Below, piece by piece: positions 7,592 through 15,482 of a DNA stretch of 64,000 nucleotides. The DNA lies in NCBI GenBank assembly GCA_965215845.1, contig CBDCEL010000004.1, positions 310,001 through 374,000 on the forward strand, in the 5' to 3' direction. Under the pieces are notes generated by a model, which saw only the letters and a list, made by a program, of their open reading frames with translations, did no database searches and was not told where the DNA came from. The DNA comes from Aurantibacter_A sp965215845. GTDB lineage: Bacteria; Bacteroidota; Bacteroidia; Flavobacteriales; Flavobacteriaceae. Numbering within the stretch: the first letter of the stretch is position 1; every line of letters begins with the position of its first letter. The translations under genes were made by a program, and so were the position numbers.

Positions 7592-8383
7592 ATGATAGAG
7601 GCAATACCAATAAATTCAGGTGGATTCCCCAAAAAGAAAAGAAGGGTCAAAAAGTATATTTTGGTCTGGTGCTCCGAGGGAAGGATTGAAATGGAAATTG
7701 ATCGTATCAATTTTATAATTCCAGCGAACAACCTCATAACCATAACATCGGGGCAATTTCACCAATTCAAAAAAACCTCAAACTCGAAGGGAATACTACT
7801 ACAGTTCACTTATGAGTTTTTCTGTAAGGACGATAAGGACGTTGAGCTTATTTTTCAGAATGGGCTGTTTTGTCACTTTGACAGAAATGAAGTAATTGAT
7901 GTAACTGAATATCCATCGATTAAAAAGCATTTAAAATACATTGTAAAAGAACTGAAAGACAAACCTTATCAATATCTGAGTTCAATCCATTCACGAATTG
8001 AGCTCATCTTGATTGCAATCAATAGGGCAAAAATTCGGCAAGGTGACGAAATTTGGAAACCGAATGCCCTTTTCCTGAAATTTCTTGAAATCATTAGAGC
8101 GGATTTTCAGCACAACCTTGGCGTTAAACACTATGCGGAGAAATTGGATACTACGGAGTTGAAATTAAATGAACTTTCAAAGCGGCACGCCGGCAAAACC
8201 GCACAGCAGATAATTCACGGGTTGATCATTTCCGAGGCCAAAAGGCTTTTTTATTATGAAGGACAATCGGTAAAGGAAACTGCCTATGCCCTTGGGTTCA
8301 AAGACCCTTTCTACTTTTCCAATTTTTTTAAACGGCACACAGATTTGTCACCCCAATCGTTTAAGGAGCAAGTGAAAGCTTGA
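7592..8383 (+). CDS. AraC family transcriptional regulator
   Basis: 263 aa. The C-terminal ~100 residues hold a double helix-turn-helix, with SVKETAYALGFKDPFYFSNF and then FKRHTDLSPQSFK, the standard AraC/XylS signature. The N-terminal half (PANNLITITSGQFHQF) resembles a cupin-type effector-binding domain. It probably binds DNA as a dimer and may control the cupin gene 100 bp downstream (inference from adjacency). It lies within the accessory array, with a composite repeat spacer on its left. Confidence 0.9.
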   Translation: MIEAIPINSGGFPKKKRRVKKYILVWCSEGRIEMEIDRINFIIPANNLITITSGQFHQFKKTSNSKGILLQFTYEFFCKDDKDVELIFQNGLFCHFDRNEVIDVTEYPSIKKHLKYIVKELKDKPYQYLSSIHSRIELILIAINRAKIRQGDEIWKPNALFLKFLEIIRADFQHNLGVKHYAEKLDTTELKLNELSKRHAGKTAQQIIHGLIISEAKRLFYYEGQSVKETAYALGFKDPFYFSNFFKRHTDLSPQSFKEQVKA

Positions 8384-8435
8384 AAATTACATGGTTTACC
8401 CATAATCTTCCATTCCTTGGTCTAATTATACAACT

Positions 8436-8443
8436 CAACTTTG
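8436..8443 (+). promoter_or_regulatory. Possible -7 box for the cupin gene
   Basis: CAACTTTG, one base off TAnnTTTG, lies about 40 bp before the cupin start with a weak TTGG upstream at 8417-8420. It is a candidate only. Confidence 0.35.
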
Positions 8444-8483
8444 CAACGATAAAATCTCGTTCACGATTAAAAAATAACGTAAA

Positions 8484-8903
8484 ATGAGTACCAAGATTGA
8501 AGATTACATTGTCAATACCAATTCGGCCGAATGGAAGCCCCTAAGGGAAAAAGGGGTCGATACAAAAGGCATTTATATCAAAACATTGCGGTTTGATGCA
8601 ACTGGAAGACCTCCCAGCTTTTTGTTGAAATTTGAAGAAGGTGCAAGCTATCCGTATCACAATCACCCCAAAGGGGAAGAACTGTTTGTTTTGGAAGGCA
8701 GCTGCATTATTGAAGGGGCAACTCTTAAAAAAGGAGACTATCTTTATACGCCTCCGCATTTTAAGCATAGTGTAAAAACGAAGACCGGTTGCATTTTATA
8801 CTTTATCGTTCCTGAGGAAGTTGAGATTTTAAAAGGAAGGGGGAATAAGAATGAAACAACAAAATGGCTTATGAAAAATCATGGTCCAGTTCCCCTAACT
8901 TGA
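8484..8903 (+). CDS. Cupin-domain protein (ChrR-like)
   Basis: 139 aa. A single cupin fold: motif 1 around GASYPYHNHPKGEELFVLEG gives two His and a Glu as metal ligands, and motif 2 YTPPHFKHSV gives the third His. It resembles the C-terminal cupin of ChrR anti-sigma factors, but there is no zinc-binding N-terminal domain and no sigma factor nearby. The function is therefore unassigned. The last ten codons (LMKNHGPV...) resemble non-coding sequence after the NACHT gene at 5241-5281. It may be regulated by the AraC gene just upstream. Confidence 0.82.
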   Translation: MSTKIEDYIVNTNSAEWKPLREKGVDTKGIYIKTLRFDATGRPPSFLLKFEEGASYPYHNHPKGEELFVLEGSCIIEGATLKKGDYLYTPPHFKHSVKTKTGCILYFIVPEEVEILKGRGNKNETTKWLMKNHGPVPLT

Positions 8904-8917
8904 CTGCCACAGTTGGG

Positions 8918-8962
8918 CCGGCCACTTGTACGCTTTCGAGGATAGCGCGGCGTAGCCAATTA
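8918..8962 (+). repeat. Partial spacer element (right end, GGATAGCGC)
   Basis: GGCCACTTGTACGCTTTCGA then GGATAGCGCGGCGTAGCCAA aligns with 5614-5660 of element E1. GGATAGCGCGGCG ends at 8952, exactly the same 23-base distance from the next start codon as in E1. Confidence 0.7.
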
Positions 8963-8975
8963 GACAAGACACCCT

Positions 8976-9560
8976 ATGAACAAAAAGAAAATCCTGATCA
9001 TAAACGGACATCCTGACAAAGAAAGCTTCAACTACGGACTTTCCGAGGCATACAAAAAGGGAGTTGAAAAATCGGAAGCCGAGCTAAAGGAAATCAGGAT
9101 TAGAGAATTGAGTTTCAACCCGAATCTTCAATTTGGATATAGAAAGCGAACAGAACTTGAACCTGACCTGTTAGAGGCGCAAGAAAAACTGAAATGGGCC
9201 GACCATATTGTTTGGTTTTATCCGGTTTGGTGGGGTTCTGTACCCGCAATTATGAAAGGGTTCTTGGATAGGGTATTGTTGCCAGGGTTCGCATTTAAAA
9301 AAAGAGAAGGCTCGGTATGGTGGGATAAGTACTTTACAGGAAAAACATCTCGATTGATTTGCACAATGGACCAACCAACTTGGTATTACAGACTGATAAA
9401 CAAAAGTCCATCCCATAGCGCAATGAAAAAACTGACAATGAATTTTATTGGGGTGAAGTCAGTGAAAATAACGTCGATCGGACCCTTACGACTTTCAAAA
9501 GATGAATTTCGCCAAAAGTGGCTAAAGAAAATTGAAAAACTTGGTGAACAAAATAAATAA
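8976..9560 (+). CDS. NAD(P)H-dependent oxidoreductase, flavodoxin-2 fold
   Basis: 194 aa. It starts with KKILIINGHPDKESFNYGL, the FMN/FAD-phosphate loop of the flavodoxin-2 (quinone reductase/MdaB/YheR-like) family, and has the characteristic HIVWFYPVWWGSVPAIMKGF and LDRVLLPGFAF segments. These are cytoplasmic two-electron reductases of quinones or nitro/azo compounds; the actual substrate is unknown. It sits 23 bases after a GGATAGCGC repeat end. The gene stands alone, with repeats on both sides. Confidence 0.9.
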   Translation: MNKKKILIINGHPDKESFNYGLSEAYKKGVEKSEAELKEIRIRELSFNPNLQFGYRKRTELEPDLLEAQEKLKWADHIVWFYPVWWGSVPAIMKGFLDRVLLPGFAFKKREGSVWWDKYFTGKTSRLICTMDQPTWYYRLINKSPSHSAMKKLTMNFIGVKSVKITSIGPLRLSKDEFRQKWLKKIEKLGEQNK

Positions 9561-9619
9561 CAACTGCTACAACCTTGTACATAAATAATAGTTGTGCCAG
9601 CCTCGATTTTTCATCACTA

Positions 9620-9765
9620 ATCCCCAGCCGAATAAGCGCGGCCAACTAACGACCTACGGCATCGGGAGACAGCACAAACATTGGAACATTTCCCATGCCA
9701 TCGTTAAAGGTTTTTGCTATATTTCCATGGAAACCGACGGACCTGCCTTTGGCGGATAGCGCGGC
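9620..9765 (+). repeat. Dispersed spacer element, copy 2 (E2)
   Basis: The core 9640-9747 aligns with E1 (about 80 percent by eye over 90 bases). Its upstream part, CCGAATAAGCGCGGCCA, aligns with E3. In this copy GGACCTGCC runs directly into TTTGGCGGATAGCGCGGC (to 9765), with no insertion. The next start codon is 31 bases on. Confidence 0.8.
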
Positions 9766-9796
9766 ATCAGTGACAAGCAGAACAAACAGACGGCAA

Positions 9797-10225
9797 ATGG
9801 AAGAAATAATCAAACAAAATAAACTATTAATCGTTCTGACCATTTTGATTTGTATCGGAGTATTGATTTTTAATGTGTTTCATTTTTCAGAAAATTATGG
9901 AATCGTAGAAATCAACAATGTCAATTCACTTTTACTTGTACCCTTTATTATTTTGGTTTGTTGGCTGGGTATGACCCTTGGCTCAAACAGAAAAAGTGAA
10001 GATTTGGAGATGGCTTTTCAGAACGAACTTTCCGAAAGGGAAAAAGAGGTGTTTGAATTGATACTAATCGGCAAGAAAAACCAAGAAATCGCCAATGAAC
10101 TATTTGTGGATATTTCGACCGTAAAAACACATATCAACAACATCTACAAAAAAACAGGGGTAAAAAATCGAAAAGAACTTCGTTTTTGGGGTCAAAAAGA
10201 GCTGAAAAGGGATGGAATTGGCTAA
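9797..10225 (+). CDS. LuxR-type HTH regulator with membrane N-terminus
   Basis: 142 aa from the ATG at 9797; an upstream ATG at 9695 lies inside repeat element E2, so it is rejected. Two hydrophobic segments (LLIVLTILICIGVLIF and SLLLVPFIILVCWLGMTLG) place the N-terminus in the membrane. Residues about 75-135 form a LuxR/GerE HTH: LSEREKEVFELILIGKKNQE then VDISTVKTHINNIYKKTGV. It is followed after 75 bp by a DUF4199 gene, a pairing I have often seen in Bacteroidota, so the two probably act together. Confidence 0.85.
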   Translation: MEEIIKQNKLLIVLTILICIGVLIFNVFHFSENYGIVEINNVNSLLLVPFIILVCWLGMTLGSNRKSEDLEMAFQNELSEREKEVFELILIGKKNQEIANELFVDISTVKTHINNIYKKTGVKNRKELRFWGQKELKRDGIG

Positions 10226-10300
10226 ATCAACCCTTTTTTCCACCTATTTTCACTTGCTTTACCTTTTTGCAGATTTGAATTTTGTCGAAACCAAAATTTA

Positions 10301-10840
10301 ATGGAGGTGGCAAAATTTAAAATTTCAATCTTTTACGGACTTATCGTTTCACTTGCCGGAGGTGGATTAATGGTTTCACTTGTCGGGCTAAAATTACTTG
10401 GGCCAAAAGCTATTTTGTTGGACAATGAAATGACTGGCGGAACAATACTTTTTCTCTTTCTTTACCTTTTCTTACTGTTCGGCATTTACTTCGCCATAAA
10501 AAAGAAAAAACAAGAAAATGGACAAAAGATTACCTTCAAAGTCGCATTACTGCAAGGTGTAATAGTCAGTTTATCAACAGCAGTTTTTAGCGTACTATTT
10601 ACCTACCTATTTTATGATATACTTTATCCAGAATATGTTCCTGAAACCTTGGAAGCCCTGAAAATTAAAATGGAAAGTGCAAACGTCCCAAAGGGGATGA
10701 TAGACGAAAAACTCTGGGAAAAGGAGGCATATTACACTACTTCGACTCAGAGCTTCTACTCGTTCATTGGTAATATCATTACAGGAATTGCATTCACATT
10801 ATTATTGAGTTTTTTCCTTAAATCAAATGTCAAAAGATGA
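10301..10840 (+). CDS. DUF4199 domain membrane protein
   Basis: 179 aa with four predicted transmembrane segments: near residues 8-30, 47-64, 84-108 and 153-172. The segment FYDILYPEYVPETLEALKIK with its acidic/amphipathic helix between TM3 and TM4 is characteristic of DUF4199. The molecular role is unknown. It follows the LuxR-type regulator and overlaps the next gene by four bases (ATGA), so LuxR-DUF4199-DUF1801 form one likely transcription unit. Base composition is AT-rich. Confidence 0.8.
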   Translation: MEVAKFKISIFYGLIVSLAGGGLMVSLVGLKLLGPKAILLDNEMTGGTILFLFLYLFLLFGIYFAIKKKKQENGQKITFKVALLQGVIVSLSTAVFSVLFTYLFYDILYPEYVPETLEALKIKMESANVPKGMIDEKLWEKEAYYTTSTQSFYSFIGNIITGIAFTLLLSFFLKSNVKR

Positions 10841-11175
10841 ACTACAATCCCAATATAACAGCATATATAAGTAAGGCAACCGAAGAGCAGATTGTCGTTC
10901 TTGAAAAAGTAAGACAACTTGTTCATACTTCGGTAAAAAACGTTGGAGAAGAAATAAAATGGGGCTTTCCAGTTTTTAATAATGGAAAGGACTTTGCATA
11001 TCTTAGATTCGCAAAAAAACACATTACATTAGGCTTCTACAACATTGACAAATTGAAAGACCCAAACCACTTGCTTGAAGGACAAGGAAACACATTAAAA
11101 CACATAAAACTTAAAGAATTAAACATCGAACTAAAAGAACAAATAGTAAAATGGTTAAACCAAATAGCTGAATAA
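10837..11175 (+). CDS. DUF1801 domain protein (YdhG-like)
   Basis: 112 aa, soluble. AYISKATEEQIVVLEKVRQL followed by EEIKWGFPVF and LGFYN fits the DUF1801/YdhG family of small frataxin-like-fold proteins. The biochemical function is not established. Translation is probably coupled to the DUF4199 gene through the ATGA overlap. The spacer after it contains a diverged cassette-type end. Confidence 0.8.
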   Translation: MNYNPNITAYISKATEEQIVVLEKVRQLVHTSVKNVGEEIKWGFPVFNNGKDFAYLRFAKKHITLGFYNIDKLKDPNHLLEGQGNTLKHIKLKELNIELKEQIVKWLNQIAE

Positions 11176-11255
11176 AGCCAGCCGCAACACTGTATCCGAT
11201 AATGCTCCCTATTAGTCGCGTTACTCATATACTCGCCCTTAGCTACAAGCAAAAA
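11176..11255. repeat. Diverged cassette-type spacer end
   Basis: The spacer starts CCAGCCGCAACACTGTATCC and at 11218-11245 reads CTCATATACTCGCCCTTAGC then TACAAGC. The CCCTTAGCTA block also ends the palindrome at 6709-6718. I read it as a decayed relative; the similarity is short. Confidence 0.4.
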
Positions 11256-11335
11256 AACAATTCTCAGGCAACCATTTTACATCCAGTTACGTCTTCTTAA
11301 ATAAGCGGGTAATCTTTTTAATAAATGCAATCGGT

Positions 11336-11746
11336 ATGTCTGAATCCAATAAAAAATCAAGGGCTTCAAAAATTTTAATTTTAGTTGGAAGTATCTTGCT
11401 GGTAGTCATGGCAATATTCCATGGAAGTGGTATTTTTTATGTCAGTGATTTAGTAAATAAGTCCAACGCAGAAGAGTTTCTCAAAGAAATTATTCCTGTT
11501 CTATTTGCCCATCCTTCTATTCACCTTATTGGACTATCAGCACTCGGTTTTGTTTCATTATATCTTAAGCAGGACGCAAAAAAGGTCTTGTATTTACTCA
11601 CAATTTTGGTCTTAATTGATACGGTTTTAGCATTTGTGATTGGAGGACCAATTCCAGGAATCATTCTTACTGTTCCGGTGCTATGTTTCTCGTTTGCCAC
11701 TTTTATTTCTTATCCTAGTGCTGCCGGTAGCCAACAAGGTGTATAA
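11336..11746 (+). CDS. Unknown small membrane protein
   Basis: 136 aa with four hydrophobic segments: residues about 12-33, 46-68, 78-97 and 99-122. A basic N-terminus (SESNKKSRASK) suggests N-in topology. I recognise no family. It is AT-rich, flanked by repeat-containing spacers on both sides, and is the last gene of the accessory stretch before repeat copy E3. The start at 11336 is the only ATG close to the first transmembrane segment. Confidence 0.6.
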   Translation: MSESNKKSRASKILILVGSILLVVMAIFHGSGIFYVSDLVNKSNAEEFLKEIIPVLFAHPSIHLIGLSALGFVSLYLKQDAKKVLYLLTILVLIDTVLAFVIGGPIPGIILTVPVLCFSFATFISYPSAAGSQQGV

Positions 11747-12103
11747 GCCATACCCTTGGGGATACGAACCATATACAAGGTAGATGACGTAGCATTCCCT
11801 AGTCCATTTTGTGGCCGTCGTTTTCTACGCCCGGAACGTCTACGGCGACTTAAATCACTATATCACATACTTCGCACCGGCCAAGATTTTCCATTCCCAA
11901 TAACCCGCCGAATAAACGGGGCCACTTGACGACCAATAGTGCGGCGGACATTACAAACATTGGAGCGTTTCCCATGCCCTCGTTGTTGGTTTTTGCTATA
12001 TTTCCATGAAAAATCGATGGACCCGTCCAATCGCTCTCTGTCCGAAACCCAGACAGTCAGGGCCGCGATCGTTCCCATCACTATATAATTCCCGAAAAAA
12101 GTT
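11747..12103. other. Intergenic region carrying repeat copy E3
   Basis: The first bases, AAGCCATACCCTTGG, resemble the right arm of the palindrome at 6584-6720. The middle (11780-11890) shows nothing I can name. From 11898 the region holds element E3. About 75 unrelated bases separate the end of E3 from the next gene. Minus-strand reading frames here are chance frames over the repeat. Confidence 0.6.
11898..12028 (+). repeat. Dispersed spacer element, copy 3 (E3)
   Basis: CGCCGAATAAACGGGGCCAC aligns with E2. GGAGCGTTTCCCATGCCCTC is close to E2, and TTTTTGCTATATTTCCATGA is shared with E1. It ends GGACCCGTCC instead of GGACCTGCC and then diverges, so the GGATAGYGC end is missing here. Confidence 0.75.
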
Positions 12104-13063
12104 ATGGCAACAATCATAGAACTCAAAGAGATCACTTCGATTGTAAATGATGTTGATGTCGTTGCGGCCATGAAAGAGGGGTTTATTCAATACAGCAATG
12201 GAAATTCAATGGTGCCCCCTGTGGGGGAATTGATCTTCAAAGACCCTCCCGGTGATGTTCATATCAAATATGGCTACATCAAGAACCAGGAATTTTATGT
12301 AATTAAAATTGCTTCCGGTTTCTATGACAATATACAACTCGGAATACCCTCTGGTCAGGGTTTGATGCTGCTGTTCAATCAAAGAACGGGGCAGTTACAA
12401 GCCATCTTATTGGATGAAGGATACCTGACCAATGTGCGTACCGTAGCCGCGGCCACTTTGGCCACACGGTATTTTGCTCCGGAAAGTGTACAGGCAGTCG
12501 GAATCATAGGCACCGGAACCATAGCAAAATTGCAAATAGAACAACTCCATAATTCAAATGGTCACCTAACTTTTTGGGTCTGGGGAAGAAACCGGGTCAA
12601 AGCGCAACAATTGATTGCCGAATTAGGGGATGAAATTGATATTCGTATCGCGGCATCTTGTAAGGAACTGGCCCAAAAAGCCACGGTAATCATAACCACT
12701 ACACCTTCTGAACACCCACTGCTCTTTGCGGAAGACATAAAATCGGGAACTTTGATCGTGGCCATTGGTTCCGATACCGAACACAAGCAGGAATTGGACA
12801 GTGCCATCTTAAAAAAAGCAACCTTGGTAATTGCCGATAGCATTTCCCAAAGTAAAAGCCGAGGGGAAATTTACCAAGCTGTCAAAGCAGGGGCCATTTC
12901 GGAAAAAAAGATAGTGGAACTCGGTAACGCATTGCAAAGTGACCAGTGGCAGCACAGCACAGATGAACAGATCATTGTCGTCGACCTTACCGGGGTCGCC
13001 GTTCAAGATATTATGATCGCTTCCGCCGTTTATTCAAATTTCAAAAATAAAGGACCATGTTGA
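12104..13063 (+). CDS. Ornithine cyclodeaminase/mu-crystallin family dehydrogenase
   Basis: 319 aa. The Rossmann loop is VGIIGTGTIAKLQIEQL near residues 129-145. DEGYLTNVRTVAAATLATRY and the C-terminal VDLTGVAVQDIMIA are standard for the ornithine cyclodeaminase/alanine dehydrogenase family, NAD(P)-dependent enzymes acting on amino acids or imines. The substrate cannot be read from the sequence. The gene overlaps the threonine-synthase-like gene by seven bases and begins an operon of three amino-acid enzymes. This context recalls diamino-acid routes where an OCD enzyme works with a PLP enzyme (SbnA/SbnB, EutB/EutC), but that is inference. Confidence 0.88.
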   Translation: MATIIELKEITSIVNDVDVVAAMKEGFIQYSNGNSMVPPVGELIFKDPPGDVHIKYGYIKNQEFYVIKIASGFYDNIQLGIPSGQGLMLLFNQRTGQLQAILLDEGYLTNVRTVAAATLATRYFAPESVQAVGIIGTGTIAKLQIEQLHNSNGHLTFWVWGRNRVKAQQLIAELGDEIDIRIAASCKELAQKATVIITTTPSEHPLLFAEDIKSGTLIVAIGSDTEHKQELDSAILKKATLVIADSISQSKSRGEIYQAVKAGAISEKKIVELGNALQSDQWQHSTDEQIIVVDLTGVAVQDIMIASAVYSNFKNKGPC

Positions 13064-14508
13064 ATTTTGTCAGTAACAAAGGGGGTGGCGTCGCTGTTGA
13101 TATTGAAACTGCCGTCTTGAATGGCTATGCACCCGATGGGGGGTTGTATGTACCTGAACGACTTCCCCAAGTTTCCCCCGGACAATTGAGTAAATGGAAA
13201 AATCTTTCCTATCAAGAATTGGTATTTGAAGTACTGAGCTTGTTTATCGATAGGAGCATTGTCCCCGCCCAGGACTTAAAATTGATCATCGCCAAATCTT
13301 ATGCGACCTTTGAAAAAGAAGAAGTAATTCCCATTCCGAAATTGGCATCGCAAAAGAACATCTACGTTATGGAATTGTTCCATGGTGCCACCCTTTCTTT
13401 TAAAGACATTGGTCTCTCGTTCTTGGTGAATCTCATTGATTTTTTCCTGAAAAGAAAACAGAAAAAACTCTCTGTGATCGTTGCGACGACCGGAGATACA
13501 GGGCCCGCAGCAGCGGCCCATATTGCGGGAAAATCTACCTTGGACGCATGGGTCTTATACCCCGATGCACTGATAACCGAAGAACAGAAACGGCAGATGA
13601 CAACGCTGCACCACAACAATGTTCACCCCGTTGGTGTCTATAACTGCCCTGAAGGTGGGGATGATTTGGATGCGGTCATCAAGAAATTATATGCGAATCA
13701 GGAATTCAAAGACAAGGTGAATCTCTCCAGTGTAAATTCACTAAACTGGGGCAGGGTCATGATCCAGACCGTTCATTATTTTTACGGTTATTTTCAAATC
13801 GCCGACAAAATTGGGGAAGAAATAAGCATGGTCGTACCCTCAGGGGGGTTTGGAAATTTATGCGGGGGCGGTTTGGCCCGTAAAATGGGATTGCCCATTA
13901 AAACATTGATCGCAGCCAATAACAAAAACGAATGCATCAACCGAATCTTTGGCCAAGGTGTCTTTTCAATGGCTCCCATCCATAAGACCGTTTCTTCGGC
14001 CATTGATATCCTCGTACCGATGAATTTCTGGAGGTATTTGTATTTCTGTGTAGACAGGGATGCCCAAAAAATAAAAAATTGGATGGAGGAATTTGAAAAA
14101 ACCGGAACCGTTCGTTTTGACGAAAATTCATTTCATGCCTATAAAAAAGGCTTTCTTTCGGCTAGCGTGTCAGATGAACAGACTATAGCGGTCATAAAAG
14201 AGGTATTTGAGGCAGAAGGGTATCTATTAGACCCGCATACCGCTGTCGCACTTAGCGTTGCAAATGCGCTGAGGGCCGATATCGGTGAACACAAGGTACT
14301 GGTACTTGCAACGGCACATCCGGCAAAATTTCCCGAGATCATTCAACGATCACTTGCTTCGGGATCCTTACCCAAAGCGGCGACCCATACTTCAATCGAA
14401 CAGGCAAAAAGACAATGTCAAAAAGGCTATACCGCAGACCTATCGCATTTAGAAGAGGCATTGTTGGATGCCATGACAAACCACTGGGAGCAAAATGAAA
14501 TGGTATAG
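13057..14508 (+). CDS. Threonine-synthase-like PLP enzyme
   Basis: 483 aa, the length of the yeast/E. coli-type threonine synthases and of the THNSL2 group. GYAPDGGLYVPE at residues 25-36 and FHGATLSFKD, with the PLP lysine at K116, are diagnostic. ATTGDTGPAAAAH is the phosphate loop and SVNSLNWGR is also conserved. Threonine synthase converts O-phosphohomoserine to threonine; THNSL2-type relatives form 2-oxobutyrate instead. Standard Bacteroidota threonine biosynthesis is usually a separate cluster with a GHMP-type ThrB, so this copy may serve a special pathway. It lies three bases before the kinase-like gene. Confidence 0.85.
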   Translation: MLNFVSNKGGGVAVDIETAVLNGYAPDGGLYVPERLPQVSPGQLSKWKNLSYQELVFEVLSLFIDRSIVPAQDLKLIIAKSYATFEKEEVIPIPKLASQKNIYVMELFHGATLSFKDIGLSFLVNLIDFFLKRKQKKLSVIVATTGDTGPAAAAHIAGKSTLDAWVLYPDALITEEQKRQMTTLHHNNVHPVGVYNCPEGGDDLDAVIKKLYANQEFKDKVNLSSVNSLNWGRVMIQTVHYFYGYFQIADKIGEEISMVVPSGGFGNLCGGGLARKMGLPIKTLIAANNKNECINRIFGQGVFSMAPIHKTVSSAIDILVPMNFWRYLYFCVDRDAQKIKNWMEEFEKTGTVRFDENSFHAYKKGFLSASVSDEQTIAVIKEVFEAEGYLLDPHTAVALSVANALRADIGEHKVLVLATAHPAKFPEIIQRSLASGSLPKAATHTSIEQAKRQCQKGYTADLSHLEEALLDAMTNHWEQNEMV

Positions 14509-14510
14509 CA

Positions 14511-15440
14511 ATGGAGCACTATACACGCTTGGACAAAAAAGAAATTGAAACAATTTTGGCCCGCTTTGATATTCGGCCCATTGTGTCTTTTGAAGTGCTT
14601 AGCGGTGGTTCGGAAAACACCAACTATTTAATAAATTCCAAAAACGGAAAATATGTGCTGTGTATCTGTGAACAAAAGACGGTCGAAAGGTCAAAAGAAT
14701 TGACTGCACTTCTGGAACATTTGGAAAAAAACCATTTCAATACCTCAAAAACAGTTCGCACCCGCGATAATGATCCCATCACCATTTGGAATGGGAAACC
14801 AATAATGGTCAAAGAATTCATTGAAGGCAATATTAATAAGGAGCTCGCTCCCCATTTATTGGAACTGATCGGGCAAGAACTCGGCAAATTGCATCAAATC
14901 GAAGCCCCTGACTATCTTCCAATTCAATTGAGCTATGGGAAGGAACAATTTTCGAATGTCAAGAAATACGCGGCCAATTCAGAATTTGACATTTGGTTGA
15001 CCGATATACTTGAGTATATGCACCCATTCTTTGATTTAAATCTACCCAAATCACTTATCCACGCCGACCTTTTTTGGGACAATGTGATAATTACAACGAA
15101 TGAACGTTCAGCGATCATCATGGATTTTGAGGAAGCCGCCTATTATTATCGCGTTTTTGATATCGGCATGGCAATTATCGGAATATGTGCCGAGGGCGAA
15201 ACCGTGAACCTAGTTAAGGCAAAACATCTTTTAACTGGCTATCGATCAGAGATCAGCTTGTCGGAGGAAGAATTAAAAAGTCTAAAGGCCTTTACCATTT
15301 ATGCAGGGGCGTCGATGACCTTTTGGAGGCATCAAAATTTCAACCATGTCAAACCCGATCCACAAAAATTCGGGCACTATCTAGGGTTAAAGGTTTTAGT
15401 TGACTTTATGAGGGAACAAGTTGATGACTGCTTTGCCTGA
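14511..15440 (+). CDS. Homoserine kinase type II-like phosphotransferase (APH fold)
   Basis: 309 aa. SGGSENTNYLI near residues 31-41 is the glycine-rich ATP loop. The Brenner-type motif is LIHADLFWDNV, with H184, D186 and N190, followed by MDFEEA with the metal Asp at 205. This is the aminoglycoside-phosphotransferase fold of type II homoserine kinase and hydroxylysine kinase. With the PLP enzyme immediately upstream, the likely job is to phosphorylate the side-chain hydroxyl of an amino acid that the PLP enzyme then uses. A terminator follows. Confidence 0.82.
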   Translation: MEHYTRLDKKEIETILARFDIRPIVSFEVLSGGSENTNYLINSKNGKYVLCICEQKTVERSKELTALLEHLEKNHFNTSKTVRTRDNDPITIWNGKPIMVKEFIEGNINKELAPHLLELIGQELGKLHQIEAPDYLPIQLSYGKEQFSNVKKYAANSEFDIWLTDILEYMHPFFDLNLPKSLIHADLFWDNVIITTNERSAIIMDFEEAAYYYRVFDIGMAIIGICAEGETVNLVKAKHLLTGYRSEISLSEEELKSLKAFTIYAGASMTFWRHQNFNHVKPDPQKFGHYLGLKVLVDFMREQVDDCFA

Positions 15441-15457
15441 ACCATTAAAAACAACAG

Positions 15458-15481
15458 AAGGGAAAGCTGAAATCCCTTTTT
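15458..15481 (+). terminator. Terminator after the three-gene amino-acid operon
   Basis: AAGGGA, a nine-base loop, TCCCTT and a T-run, 17 bases after the kinase-like stop codon. Confidence 0.6.
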
Positions 15482-15482
15482 A

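Noticed and set aside
9695..9796. Upstream start for the LuxR-type regulator
   Set aside because: The extra 34 codons lie inside repeat element E2 and are not protein-like.
5230..12103. Classical integron with attC sites
   Set aside because: No integrase gene is visible, and the repeat ends match the attC core sites only loosely, so I describe it as cassette-like only.
12030..12103. Riboswitch or attenuator before the threonine-type operon
   Set aside because: No leader peptide rich in Thr/Ile and no terminator/antiterminator pair was seen in the short spacer.
11863..12171. Minus-strand frame of about 100 codons overlapping the OCD start
   Set aside because: It runs across repeat copy E3 and the opposite strand of a clear gene. 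A similar minus frame over E1 (5388-5681) shows that these come from the repeat.
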